DNA of 64,000 nt from Luteolibacter ambystomatis. GTDB taxonomy: Bacteria > Verrucomicrobiota > Verrucomicrobiia > Verrucomicrobiales > Akkermansiaceae. This document shows positions 1-10,891 of the stretch, piece by piece. The notes beneath the pieces were generated by a model. The model made no database searches. It saw nothing but the letters and a program-made list of their open reading frames with translations, and was not told where the DNA came from. Made by a program: the position numbers and the translations under genes. How positions within the stretch are numbered: the first letter of the stretch is position 1; the number at the start of each line of letters is the position of its first letter. The stretch lies in contig NZ_CP073100.1 of NCBI RefSeq assembly GCF_018137965.1, positions 3,669,754 to 3,733,753 of the forward strand, given 5' to 3'.

Positions 1-2126
1 GTGCCCGCGACGTTGAGTTCACCCGCTTCGGTCTTGAGCGTGAGATCGAGATCCGCCTTCGGCACTTTCGGCTGGGAAGCGAGGCCGAGATCACGGGCGA
101 TCACCTGGGCGTCGATCTGCGGCTCGGCCGGTGTGCCGGAAAGGCGGATCACCAGCTTGCCGCGCGCGGTTTCCGGAAAGCGTGTGGTCGGCGGCAGGAA
201 GGAATGGAGTTTCGAAAGCGCCAGCTCACGGGACTCGATGTCCACGGAAAGCGGGCGGGTCTGTTTGAGCAGGCTCTTCCAGTCGGCGGGATTCTCTGTC
301 ACTGGAACGCTGGCCTTGCCATCGAGCAGCACCTCCGTGCCTTCGGTCCACTGGAGTTGGTCGAGCGTGAGCAGTTGGTCGGCGAGCTTGGCATTGCAGA
401 CGAACTTCTCCGGCCCCTGCGTGACGGTGAGTCCTCGAACCTCGGCGTTCTTCGGCCAATCGTAAGTGACATCACCAGCGGCGGTGAGCGGACCATTGGC
501 CGCCTTGGCGGAAATGAAATTCCCGATCACGGCATGCCCCTTGTGATCACGCGGACCGAACCCGCCTTCACCTTCCCACGTGCCGCTCAGGGTCATCTCC
601 GGCGGCACCTTCACCGCGAATGCGGCCAGCCAACCGTGCAGACGATCCGGCGTGAAATCATTGAAGGCCGCACGGCCCTTGTAGCGGCGTGCGGTGGGAT
701 CGACCGTCGCATCGATCTGTCCGCCATCGATGACAACGCGCGCGTCCACCGGACCCTGCGGCACCCAGCCTGCGGTCACATCCAGTGACGAGACTTCCTC
801 CGGATGTGCGGGCGCGAGCGTGAAGCGGGCATCCGCCTTTGAAACTTTCCCGTCGGTGAAGGCAGCGGCGACCGTTCCTTGCAACGCGGACTCCGGCACC
901 GGGCCGGGTTCCTTCAGATCCTTCATCCGCGTGCGCAGGTTCGCAAGCACCGCGGCTGCCTGCGGGACGCGGATGTCCGCGGTGGCCTGTTGGAATTTCA
1001 GACCGCCATCCCGAGAAACCATCGAGCGTGCCGCAATCGAAAGTGGCGAGCCTAGCGCCTCCGCATTTACGTCCGCACGCAGGTCCGGCCCCTTCAGCTC
1101 GCCATTCAACCGCAGCGCGGGCACCTGCCAGTCCTGAAAAGAAATACCGCGCAGTCCGGCGCGCACGGTGCCGTCCAGAGTCTTCAGGCCACCCTTGAAT
1201 CCTCGCGCCTGCACCTCGAACGTTTCCAGAGTGGCATCGGCGGGAATCTCCGCACCGAACAGGGCGGCGGTCTGCTTCGCCACCAAGGTGCCATCTGCCA
1301 GGCGAAGCCGCGCTTCTTCCAACGAACCGGTGGCCGACAAACGGGCGTCATTGACCCGGATCGCACCATCATAGGTCAGGGCACCACTGGCAGGGAGTTG
1401 GGCCTTCACTCCTTCCAAAGTGATGCCGGGAAGAAGCAAGGCCTTCTCCACCTCGATCTCCTCGTTCCTCCACACCAGCGCGGTCTCCTGTGCGGGCAGC
1501 TTGCGGCCGTTGGAGAAGGCGAGATCGCCGAGTTTCAATGCGAAGCGTTCTCCGCCGGACTCATGCTTGAGATCCATTGAGGCAAGGCCGAACACCGTCT
1601 GGCCTTTCTGGGTCACCGCCACCCGCAGGTCGGAAATATCCGCCTCCACCGGCACGATCCGCTGCCGCAACGTGCGCAGCGTTTCGGAGAGCTTCGAAAA
1701 GTCGCCGGATTTTTCCTGCGTGTCCTTCGGCTTCTTCGGACCGGGCCACGGTTTGTCGAGATCCAGCTCCGCGTGCAGCCCGTCGATCCGCACCGCCTCG
1801 ATCTCGCCGTGGATCACGCGGGACGGCTGGTAGCGCAGCACCACCTGCTCCAGCTTCACGGACTTCACCGCGCCCTCGCCTTTCAGATCCACACCACGCA
1901 GCAGGATCTCCCCCTTGCTGAGTGTGCCGCCGAAATCCACGGTGCCGGTGAGGCCGAGCTCCGGCAGATAGTGCGCGGCCACGCGGCCGGCGATCCAGCG
2001 CCAGCCGGGGCCGTTCAGCACCACCAGACTGATCCCCAGCAGCAGTGCCAGCACGAGCAGCACCCGCCGTTTCCAGCGCCGGCGCTTGCGCGGAGCTTTC
2101 TCGGGGGGAGCGTCGTTTTCCGGCAT
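1..2126 (-). CDS. AsmA/TamB-like membrane-anchored protein (partial, C-terminus outside window)
   Basis: The minus-strand frame stays open from an ATG at 2126-2124 to the window edge, about 708 codons with no stop. The product begins with a short basic stretch (residues 9-20, rich in K and R) and one hydrophobic segment at about residues 22-40. A long periplasmic-type region follows, dominated by alternating amphipathic beta-like stretches with repeated phrases such as GTVDFGG, VDLKGEG and LDLDKPWPG. That architecture is typical of the AsmA/TamB/YhdP group, which are inner-membrane-anchored bridge-like proteins linked to lipid or outer-membrane protein transport. The family assignment rests on architecture and composition, not on a diagnostic motif. 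The C-terminal domain that would decide the subfamily lies outside the window. Confidence 0.6.
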   Translation of the reverse strand, partial: MPENDAPPEKAPRKRRRWKRRVLLVLALLLGISLVVLNGPGWRWIAGRVAAHYLPELGLTGTVDFGGTLSKGEILLRGVDLKGEGAVKSVKLEQVVLRYQPSRVIHGEIEAVRIDGLHAELDLDKPWPGPKKPKDTQEKSGDFSKLSETLRTLRQRIVPVEADISDLRVAVTQKGQTVFGLASMDLKHESGGERFALKLGDLAFSNGRKLPAQETALVWRNEEIEVEKALLLPGITLEGVKAQLPASGALTYDGAIRVNDARLSATGSLEEARLRLADGTLVAKQTAALFGAEIPADATLETFEVQARGFKGGLKTLDGTVRAGLRGISFQDWQVPALRLNGELKGPDLRADVNAEALGSPLSIAARSMVSRDGGLKFQQATADIRVPQAAAVLANLRTRMKDLKEPGPVPESALQGTVAAAFTDGKVSKADARFTLAPAHPEEVSSLDVTAGWVPQGPVDARVVIDGGQIDATVDPTARRYKGRAAFNDFTPDRLHGWLAAFAVKVPPEMTLSGTWEGEGGFGPRDHKGHAVIGNFISAKAANGPLTAAGDVTYDWPKNAEVRGLTVTQGPEKFVCNAKLADQLLTLDQLQWTEGTEVLLDGKASVPVTENPADWKSLLKQTRPLSVDIESRELALSKLHSFLPPTTRFPETARGKLVIRLSGTPAEPQIDAQVIARDLGLASQPKVPKADLDLTLKTEAGELNVAG

Positions 2127-2453
2127 CGTGTGCGCAGCATGGACGCGAACCGCGGCCCGGGCAACGAACTTGAGAGGGATTTCGACTGGCAATGCGAACA
2201 GGGTGCTTGCGATTTCCGGACGTCGGAATCCTACACGACCTTTTCCGCAGACCGGAAATCCAACAAATCCGGTGAACCGCAGGACACGGAACGAAGGCGT
2301 GGCCGCCGCGGAAAAACACGCCGTATTACGCGCAACTGGTTCATTGACACGGGGATGGCTGTTGCTAGCCTCCGCGCGCCTTGCGCCGGATCGAATGGGG
2401 TCCTCTGCCTTTTATTCATCCGTCCCGAAGTCTCACAACCCGACTAACACCAC
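2127..2453. other. Intergenic region between divergent genes (327 bp)
   Basis: This non-coding stretch separates the minus-strand AsmA-like gene from ppdK. It contains a short inverted repeat (ACCGGA ... TCCGGT near 2260-2280) and a plausible ppdK promoter at 2344-2371, listed separately. I found no RNA gene or riboswitch in it. Confidence 0.5.
2344..2371 (+). promoter_or_regulatory. Putative sigma-70-type promoter of ppdK
   Basis: TTGACA at 2344-2349 is followed by a 16-nt spacer and TAGCCT at 2366-2371. The -35 box is perfect. The -10 box is non-canonical but resembles those upstream of other genes here (TAGCGT, TATAGT). It lies 82 nt before the ppdK ATG. Confidence 0.45.
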
Positions 2454-5333
<2,880 letters not shown>

Positions 5334-5367
5334 TCGCGAAAGCGGTCACTCCGACTGACTGGTTCCA

Positions 5368-5398
5368 AAGCCGCTCCGGTTTCCCGGAGCGGCTTTTT
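5368..5398 (+). terminator. Rho-independent terminator after ppdK
   Basis: A perfect 10-bp stem GCCGCTCCGG/CCGGAGCGGC with a TTTC loop (5370-5393) is followed by TTTTT. It begins 34 nt after the ppdK stop. Confidence 0.85.
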
Positions 5399-5497
5399 CG
5401 TGCGTGCCCGCCGGAATTCCAAAGCACACGGCTCAGGATACTTTCATCACGATTCCCATTGCCACTCCGGGCGATCCGGCTGTTTGGTAGCCGCTTC

Positions 5498-6475
5498 ATG
5501 AAAACGACTTTCAAGCATCTCGCGTTCGCGGCCGCCTCGGCCCTGATCTGCTCCGGTTCCGCGTTCGCCAGTGGTGAAGGCTGGGTCACCGATTTCGAAG
5601 CCGCCAAAAAGCAGGCCGCCGCGGAGAAAAAGGATCTGCTCATCGACTTCACCGGCTCCGACTGGTGCGGCTGGTGCATCAAGCTCGATGAGGAAGTGTT
5701 CTCGAAGGATCCCTTCAAGGAAGGCGTGAAGGACAAGTTCGTGCTGGTCTCGCTGGACTTCCCGCAGAAGCCCGAGAACAAGGCCAAGCTCGGCGAAGCC
5801 GCCCAGGCCCAGAACAAGGAGCTTCAGAAGAAGTATTCCGTCAGCGGCTTCCCCACCATCATGCTCTGCGATTCCGAAGGCAAACCCTTCGGCCAGACCG
5901 GCTACCAGCAGGGCGGCCCGGAGAAATATGTCACCCATCTTGACGAGCTCCGCGCCGGGAAGAAAACCCGTGACGACGCTTTCGCCGCCGCCGGCAAGGC
6001 CGAGGGCGTGGAGAAAGCCAAACAGCTCGTCGCCGCCCTCAAGGCGATGAAGCTGGACGATGATCTCGTGTCCTCCTTCTACGGTGACATCGCCACCCAG
6101 ATCAAAGCCGCCGACCCGAAGGACGAAACCGGCTTCGCCAAAGCCGCCGCCGCCAAGGAAAAGCAGGAAGCCTTCCAAAAGGAAGCCATGGGCCTGATGC
6201 GCTCCAAGGACACCGATGGCCTCGTCGCCCTGGTGGACCGCACGTTGAAGGACGAGGGTCTCGATGGTGAAGCCAAGCAGCAGGTCATCATGGCCAAGGC
6301 CTCCGCCTACGCCCAGACCGGCAAGTTCGACGAAGCGATGAAGATCTGCGACGAGGCCGTCGCCCTGGCTCCGAAAAGCGAAGCCGCTCCGATGATCGAA
6401 AGCTTCAAGGGCCGCCTGGCCAAGATGAAGGAAAAGGCCGCCGAAGCTCCGAAGGAAACGAAGGAGAAGGAATAA
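5498..6475 (+). CDS. Secreted thioredoxin-family protein (CGWC) with helical repeat C-terminus
   Basis: The 325-aa product starts with a signal peptide (residues 1-24, ending SAFA). A thioredoxin-like domain follows with the redox motif CGWC at residues 57-60 in the context FTGSDWCGWCIKLDEEVF, and then FPTIMLCD near residue 125. This is the DUF255/thioredoxin_7 style found in periplasmic reductases. The C-terminal half is helical, Ala/Lys-rich and TPR-like (AYAQTGKFDEAMKICDEAVAL). The downstream ATG at 5498 is preferred to one 39 nt upstream because it places the signal peptide at the N-terminus. A close paralogue lies at 58016-59032. The role is probably thiol-disulfide exchange outside the cytoplasm; the substrate is unknown. 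Confidence 0.85.
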   Translation: MKTTFKHLAFAAASALICSGSAFASGEGWVTDFEAAKKQAAAEKKDLLIDFTGSDWCGWCIKLDEEVFSKDPFKEGVKDKFVLVSLDFPQKPENKAKLGEAAQAQNKELQKKYSVSGFPTIMLCDSEGKPFGQTGYQQGGPEKYVTHLDELRAGKKTRDDAFAAAGKAEGVEKAKQLVAALKAMKLDDDLVSSFYGDIATQIKAADPKDETGFAKAAAAKEKQEAFQKEAMGLMRSKDTDGLVALVDRTLKDEGLDGEAKQQVIMAKASAYAQTGKFDEAMKICDEAVALAPKSEAAPMIESFKGRLAKMKEKAAEAPKETKEKE

Positions 6476-6505
6476 GCCTCCGGTTTTCAAAACCCGACCA
6501 CAAAG

Positions 6506-6536
6506 CCATCCCGGTGCTTCCGGGGTGGTTTTTTTT
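6506..6536 (+). terminator. Rho-independent terminator after thioredoxin-like gene
   Basis: A 9-bp stem (CCATCCCGG/CCGGGGTGG, one G-T wobble) with loop TGCTT is followed by eight T residues. It separates this gene from the convergent sulfatase. Confidence 0.85.
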
Positions 6537-6544
6537 GAGGTGGT

Positions 6545-8653
6545 TTAATGCGAGAACGCCGAGGCAGGCACCGGCTGGCGGCCGATGCCCGGACCGCTCC
6601 ATTCGAAGCCCAAGGCAGGCGTTCCACTACGATGTGCGTAGTAGAGACGGAAGGCGTGGAGGCCGGCCTTCAGCAGCACCTTGCCTTCCTGTTCCACCGC
6701 TTTCGAGCCGAAGCCGCCGTCGATCACCATCGCATCGTGCAGACGCAGTGAAACGCCGGCGTCCGCCTTGCAGAAGAACGTGTATTCGCCATCGGCCGGC
6801 ACCTGGATGAATCCGGACCAGAGCATGCCGGCGTTTTCTTCTCGCGATAGATCGGAGACCGCCGGCCGCGGCGATACACCGGATTTCGAGAGAGACATCG
6901 TATCGAACTTCGGCAGCCATGGGAATTCCCCCTCGTAGGCCTTCCAAACAACGCCGGGCTCCGGCTGTGCCACCTTGTCAGCGGGCACCAGTTCGCTGTC
7001 GTAAGGGCGCTTTGCCGCGGAACTCGGGCGGCGCAGTTGCAGCACTTTGTCCTTCATCTCCTGCTGCAGCGCGGAGTTCTGCGCGGCGAGGTTCTTCGTC
7101 TGCTGCGGATCCTGCACCACGTTGTAGATCTCGAAGTCGTCCGCGTGGCTCTTCACCGCGTAGCGGACACCGGTCATGTCCCCGAGGCGGATCACCTGCA
7201 TCTGACCACGCTGGCGGTCGCGATGGGAGGCATCGAACTCCGGAAAAGACGGCGTGCGACCGGCGACCGAGTATTCCACATACACGGTCGAGGGTTTCTG
7301 TTCACCTTTACCGGTCAGCGTTGGCATCAGGGAAACGCCATCCGCCCGGGCGGGTGCGGGCACTCCGGCCATCTCGGCGAAGGTGGTCATCCAATCGTGG
7401 GCCTGGCACGGCGCTTCATTCACACGCTTTGCAGGCACGGAGGCAGGCCAGCGCACGATCGCGCCAGTGCGGATGCCCCCCTCCCAGCAATCCCGCTTGA
7501 TCCCATCGAAGGGACCAAAGCTGCGGAAGAAATTCGGCTGGAGTTGCTGCTGCTTCAAATAAGACTCGTTGCTCGGACCGTTGTCCGTGGTGAAGACGAG
7601 CAACGTGTTGTCATCGATCTTCAGGTCCTTCAGGAGTTTGACAAGATCGCCCACGCAGTCGTCGATGCGGTGAACCGAAGTGGCGTAGCGCTTGAAAACA
7701 TCCGGCCACGGACGTTTCTGCACGGTCGGATCCTTTTTGCCGAACCACTGCGGCCCGGTGTAGGTCGCGTTCGCGAACTCCGGATAGCAGTAGGAATCCA
7801 CCTTGCCGGTGGCGGACGTGATCATCCGGCCCGGCTTCCCCGTCCACTGCATGCCGCCTTTCAGACCGCCACCCAAAGGATAGGGACCTGTCGGCAGCTC
7901 GGTGGTGGCGTGTGGCGTGTCATAGGCCAGATAAAGGAAGAACGGCTTGTCCGGTGCGGAGGTCTTTTGATCGACGATCCATTTCTTCGCACGCGCGGTG
8001 AAAAGATCGGTGGTGTAACACTTGTCCAGCTGGGCGGAGATCTCCTTGTTTCCATCCCAAACCTGCTTCGCTCCGCGATAAGCCCCTTCCTTCGGATAGT
8101 GCTCGTGCCCATCGGCGTGGCGCACATAACCGAAGAAGTAGTCGAATCCACGTTTCGTCGGGTAAGCCGGCCAGGTTTCCGGCGATCCGGTCTTCTGTCC
8201 CTTTGCTTCATCGACTTCCCCATCACCACCGGAGGGCGATCCCTGCAGACCCCACTTGCCGATCACGGCGGTGGAGTATCCCGCCCCCTTCAGCACGGAG
8301 GCGACGGTGTGATTGTCCTCCAAAGCCTTGTCGAACTGGTTGTCACGGACGTTCGCGTGGCCCTGATGCACACCGCTGAGGAACGAGGCCCGGGAAGGTG
8401 CGCAGACCGGTGCCGGGCAGTAGTGGCCGCGAAGCTGGATGCCTTCGTCCGCCATCTTGTCGAGGACCGGAGTCATTTCCGCAGGCAGCTTTTTCTCCGC
8501 GAGTTGTTTCTGGAAAAACGCGCCGACATCACCGTAGCCCAGGTCATCGGTGAGAATGTAGATGATGTTCGGACGGGGCGCGGGGGCTTCCGCCAGGGCC
8601 AACGGGCCAAAAATGATCATCAGCGCGAGGCTGAACAGCGCGGGAATCTTCAT
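6545..8653 (-). CDS. Secreted sulfatase with C-terminal PA14-like domain
   Basis: The 702-aa product has a signal peptide (MKIPALFSLALMIIFGPLALA), then the sulfatase N-terminal signature NIIYILTDDLGYGDVG with metal-binding Asp36/Asp37. CAPSRASFLSG carries Cys84 in the C-x-P-S-R context that is converted to formylglycine. ATG 8653 is chosen because the longer open frame upstream has non-secretory, Pro/Arg-rich sequence. The last ~90 residues (SGFIQVPADGEYTFFCKAD..., then GLHAFRLYYAHRSGTPALGFEW) match a PA14-type carbohydrate-binding beta-barrel fused after the sulfatase fold. It likely removes sulfate esters from a polysaccharide; the substrate is not predictable from sequence. A maturase (anSME or FGE) would have to lie outside the window. 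Confidence 0.9.
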   Translation of the reverse strand: MKIPALFSLALMIIFGPLALAEAPAPRPNIIYILTDDLGYGDVGAFFQKQLAEKKLPAEMTPVLDKMADEGIQLRGHYCPAPVCAPSRASFLSGVHQGHANVRDNQFDKALEDNHTVASVLKGAGYSTAVIGKWGLQGSPSGGDGEVDEAKGQKTGSPETWPAYPTKRGFDYFFGYVRHADGHEHYPKEGAYRGAKQVWDGNKEISAQLDKCYTTDLFTARAKKWIVDQKTSAPDKPFFLYLAYDTPHATTELPTGPYPLGGGLKGGMQWTGKPGRMITSATGKVDSYCYPEFANATYTGPQWFGKKDPTVQKRPWPDVFKRYATSVHRIDDCVGDLVKLLKDLKIDDNTLLVFTTDNGPSNESYLKQQQLQPNFFRSFGPFDGIKRDCWEGGIRTGAIVRWPASVPAKRVNEAPCQAHDWMTTFAEMAGVPAPARADGVSLMPTLTGKGEQKPSTVYVEYSVAGRTPSFPEFDASHRDRQRGQMQVIRLGDMTGVRYAVKSHADDFEIYNVVQDPQQTKNLAAQNSALQQEMKDKVLQLRRPSSAAKRPYDSELVPADKVAQPEPGVVWKAYEGEFPWLPKFDTMSLSKSGVSPRPAVSDLSREENAGMLWSGFIQVPADGEYTFFCKADAGVSLRLHDAMVIDGGFGSKAVEQEGKVLLKAGLHAFRLYYAHRSGTPALGFEWSGPGIGRQPVPASAFSH

Positions 8654-8832
8654 GATACTGATGGGATCGGAAACAGCCGGGAGCTGCCACCTGGCCACGA
8701 CCGGCCAGCCAAAGCCTATGACCGATCGCGGAACAGTCTTACACCATCCGCAGCAGGAAATGGTCATGCAAAATGCCTGCGTCTTCCGAAATTTCCTCTC
8801 GCGTCCGCGCCCGGGCCGATTCACCCACGGGC

Positions 8833-9192
8833 ATGGACGATGAACTCCGGAACGCGGCGAAGGCGGCGGGTGTGGACAAAGCCACCCGCCACATCTTCCT
8901 GTGCGCCACCCCGACCAAACCCAAGTGCTGTGATCCGGTGAAGGGCGCGGAATCGTGGGAGTTCTTGAAACGCCGTCTCGCGGAACTGGGCCAGGCCGCA
9001 CCGGGCGTCCTGCGCACGAAGGCGGATTGCCTCCGCGTCTGCCTGCGCGGTCCCATCGCCGTGGTCTATCCGGAAGGGGTCTGGTATCACTCATGCACGC
9101 CGGAGGTGCTGGAAGAGATCGTCACCCGGCACCTCGTGGGTGGCAAACCAGTCGAGGAATGGCGGATCACTACAGCCCCGACCTCTGATTGA
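8833..9192 (+). CDS. (2Fe-2S) ferredoxin domain-containing protein
   Basis: This 119-aa cytoplasmic protein resembles thioredoxin-fold 2Fe-2S ferredoxins (COG3411 type). It has HIFLCATPTKPKCC (Cys24, Cys32/33) and, about 40 residues later, ADCLRVCLRGP (Cys66, Cys70), then VVYPEGVWYHSC and EEIVTRHLVGGKPVEEW. The C-x(7-8)-C...C-x3-C spacing supports cluster ligation. An ATG at 8773 would add 20 residues of unconserved Ser/Arg-rich sequence, so 8833 (MDDELRNAAK) is preferred. It sits divergently from one sulfatase and converges on the next; I see no functional link. The electron partner is unknown. Confidence 0.85.
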   Translation: MDDELRNAAKAAGVDKATRHIFLCATPTKPKCCDPVKGAESWEFLKRRLAELGQAAPGVLRTKADCLRVCLRGPIAVVYPEGVWYHSCTPEVLEEIVTRHLVGGKPVEEWRITTAPTSD

Positions 9193-9249
9193 AGCGAAGA
9201 GAGTTTCAGAAGCTTGGCGGCTGGAAACCGCCGCCACGATCCGCGAGCC

Positions 9250-10821
9250 TCAGTCCTCCAGCTTCTCCGCCTTGGCCTTCGCGACCATGAACTGGAGTTC
9301 CGGCAACAGGTCTGCCACACGGGCCGGAGTCGTCCCCGGCTCTCCGTCGTTCTTCTGAACCGGCCCCGGTGTGGTGCGGCCATCGTGGATGGCCTTGGCC
9401 AGCACAGCCGAGAGTTCCTTCACCTTGCCCGTTTCCTTTTCGGCGAGGTTGGTCTGCTCGCGGGGATCGTCCTTCAGGTTGTAGAGCTGCACCGGATAGA
9501 GAGTCTTCGATTCGGGAGAACCAGGTTTCGGCGCGGACCAACCTCCTGAGTCCGGGCACAGGCATAGCTTCCAATCGCCCTTCCGGATCGCGAACGAACC
9601 GTTGATCGAATGATGAATGGTGAACTCGCGCTTGTGGCCATCCTCTCCTCTCAATAATGGCAGCATCGAGAAGCTATCCTCGGCCGCATCCGCCGGAATC
9701 GCAGCGCTTTTGCCGATCACCTCCGCCGCCGTGGCGAAAAGATCGGTGGTGCAGATGGTGGTGGCGCAGGTGGAGCCCGCCTTCACCACCGACGGCCAGC
9801 GGACGAGGAAGGGAACCCGGTGCCCACCTTCCCAAATGTCCGCCTTGGTGCCGCGCCAATCACCGTTCGGCTTGTGCCCCTTGGCAATCATCGGCGGAAT
9901 GTCCGCGTGCGGCGAGCAGCCGTTGTCCGAAGTGAAAATCACGATCGTATCCGCAGCAGTTCCGGAGGCTTCGATTTCCGCGAGCAGCTCACCGACCACC
10001 CAATCCGTCTCCATCAGGAAGTCACCGTAGAGGCCGAAAGGCGATTTCCCCTTCCAGTTTTCCGATGGGACGATCGGCGTATGCGGGCTCGTCAGCGGCA
10101 GGTAGAGGAAGAACGGCTGCTCCTTGGATGCCGCCGCGCGCTTGATGAAACCGCGGGCCTCACGGGCGAAATCGCGGAGGCAATGATCGGCTTCGAAATC
10201 CTTGGCCGCAGGTCCTTCCCGCAGCCACTTCTTCGTCACCGTGGGAATCTCCGCCGCCTTGTCGTTCTTCAGATAGACGAAGGGCGGCATGTCGAGTGAC
10301 GCGGAAATGAAAAAGTCCTCATCGAAGCCAAGCGTGAGCGGGCCGTTCTTCACAGGCTTGGAATAATCCAGTCCCCATCCCGTGCCTGCGGTCGGACCGG
10401 ATTCAGCCTTGGCCGGAGCCGCGGGTTTCTCCCAACCGAGACCAAGGTGCCACTTGCCAATGAAGCCTGTGTGGTAGCCGGCTTGCTTGAGAAACGAAGG
10501 CACGGTCACCCGATCCCCCGGGATCAATGCCGGACTGTTGCCGGAAAGCACCCCCTGCTTGAGCGTGGACCGCCAGTTGTAGCGGCCGGTCATGATGCCA
10601 TAGCGGGTCGGGGTGCAGACCGAGGAGGACGTGTGGGCATCCGTGAAGCGCATCCCCTCCTTGGCCAGACGGTCCAGATTCGGCGTTGCCGCTTTGCCTC
10701 CTGCCAGTTGGGGATCGCCGTAACCCATGTCATCCGAGAGGATGTAAACGATATTGGGAGCGGCGGACGCCACCGTCACGCAGCCCAACCACAGCGCCAA
10801 AAGACAACCCACAAACTTCAT
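9250..10821 (-). CDS. Secreted sulfatase (arylsulfatase family)
   Basis: The 523-aa product carries a signal peptide (MKFVGCLLALWLGCVTVASA) followed by PNIVYILSDDMGYGDP. The formylglycine site Cys69 lies in SSVCTPTRYGIMTGR. Later landmarks are GKWHLG, FTSDNGCSPHADIPP and DIWEGGHRVPFLVRWP, all typical of sulfatase family S1 enzymes active on glycans. ATG 10821 is used because it gives a proper signal peptide; the in-frame extension to 10962 is not signal-like and runs into the end of mdoH. It has no added binding domain, unlike the 6545-8653 sulfatase. It is 70 bp downstream of mdoH on the same strand, but a functional link to glucans is not implied. Confidence 0.92.
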   Translation of the reverse strand: MKFVGCLLALWLGCVTVASAAPNIVYILSDDMGYGDPQLAGGKAATPNLDRLAKEGMRFTDAHTSSSVCTPTRYGIMTGRYNWRSTLKQGVLSGNSPALIPGDRVTVPSFLKQAGYHTGFIGKWHLGLGWEKPAAPAKAESGPTAGTGWGLDYSKPVKNGPLTLGFDEDFFISASLDMPPFVYLKNDKAAEIPTVTKKWLREGPAAKDFEADHCLRDFAREARGFIKRAAASKEQPFFLYLPLTSPHTPIVPSENWKGKSPFGLYGDFLMETDWVVGELLAEIEASGTAADTIVIFTSDNGCSPHADIPPMIAKGHKPNGDWRGTKADIWEGGHRVPFLVRWPSVVKAGSTCATTICTTDLFATAAEVIGKSAAIPADAAEDSFSMLPLLRGEDGHKREFTIHHSINGSFAIRKGDWKLCLCPDSGGWSAPKPGSPESKTLYPVQLYNLKDDPREQTNLAEKETGKVKELSAVLAKAIHDGRTTPGPVQKNDGEPGTTPARVADLLPELQFMVAKAKAEKLED

Positions 10822-10891
10822 CAGCCCACCATACCCTCGGGCAGGTTGGGCTTTTACATGAAATTGTTGGTTTCCCTTCGAATCGGGCCGA

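Noticed and set aside
7037-8941. 634-codon plus-strand frame opposite the first sulfatase
   Set aside because: It is a GC-driven shadow of the sulfatase; it is Arg/His/Gly-rich with no motif, and it overlaps the ferredoxin-like gene in another frame.
8654-9094. Upstream extension of the first sulfatase (150 extra codons)
   Set aside because: The extension is Pro/Arg-rich, overlaps the divergent ferredoxin-like gene, and would hide a clear signal peptide at 8653.
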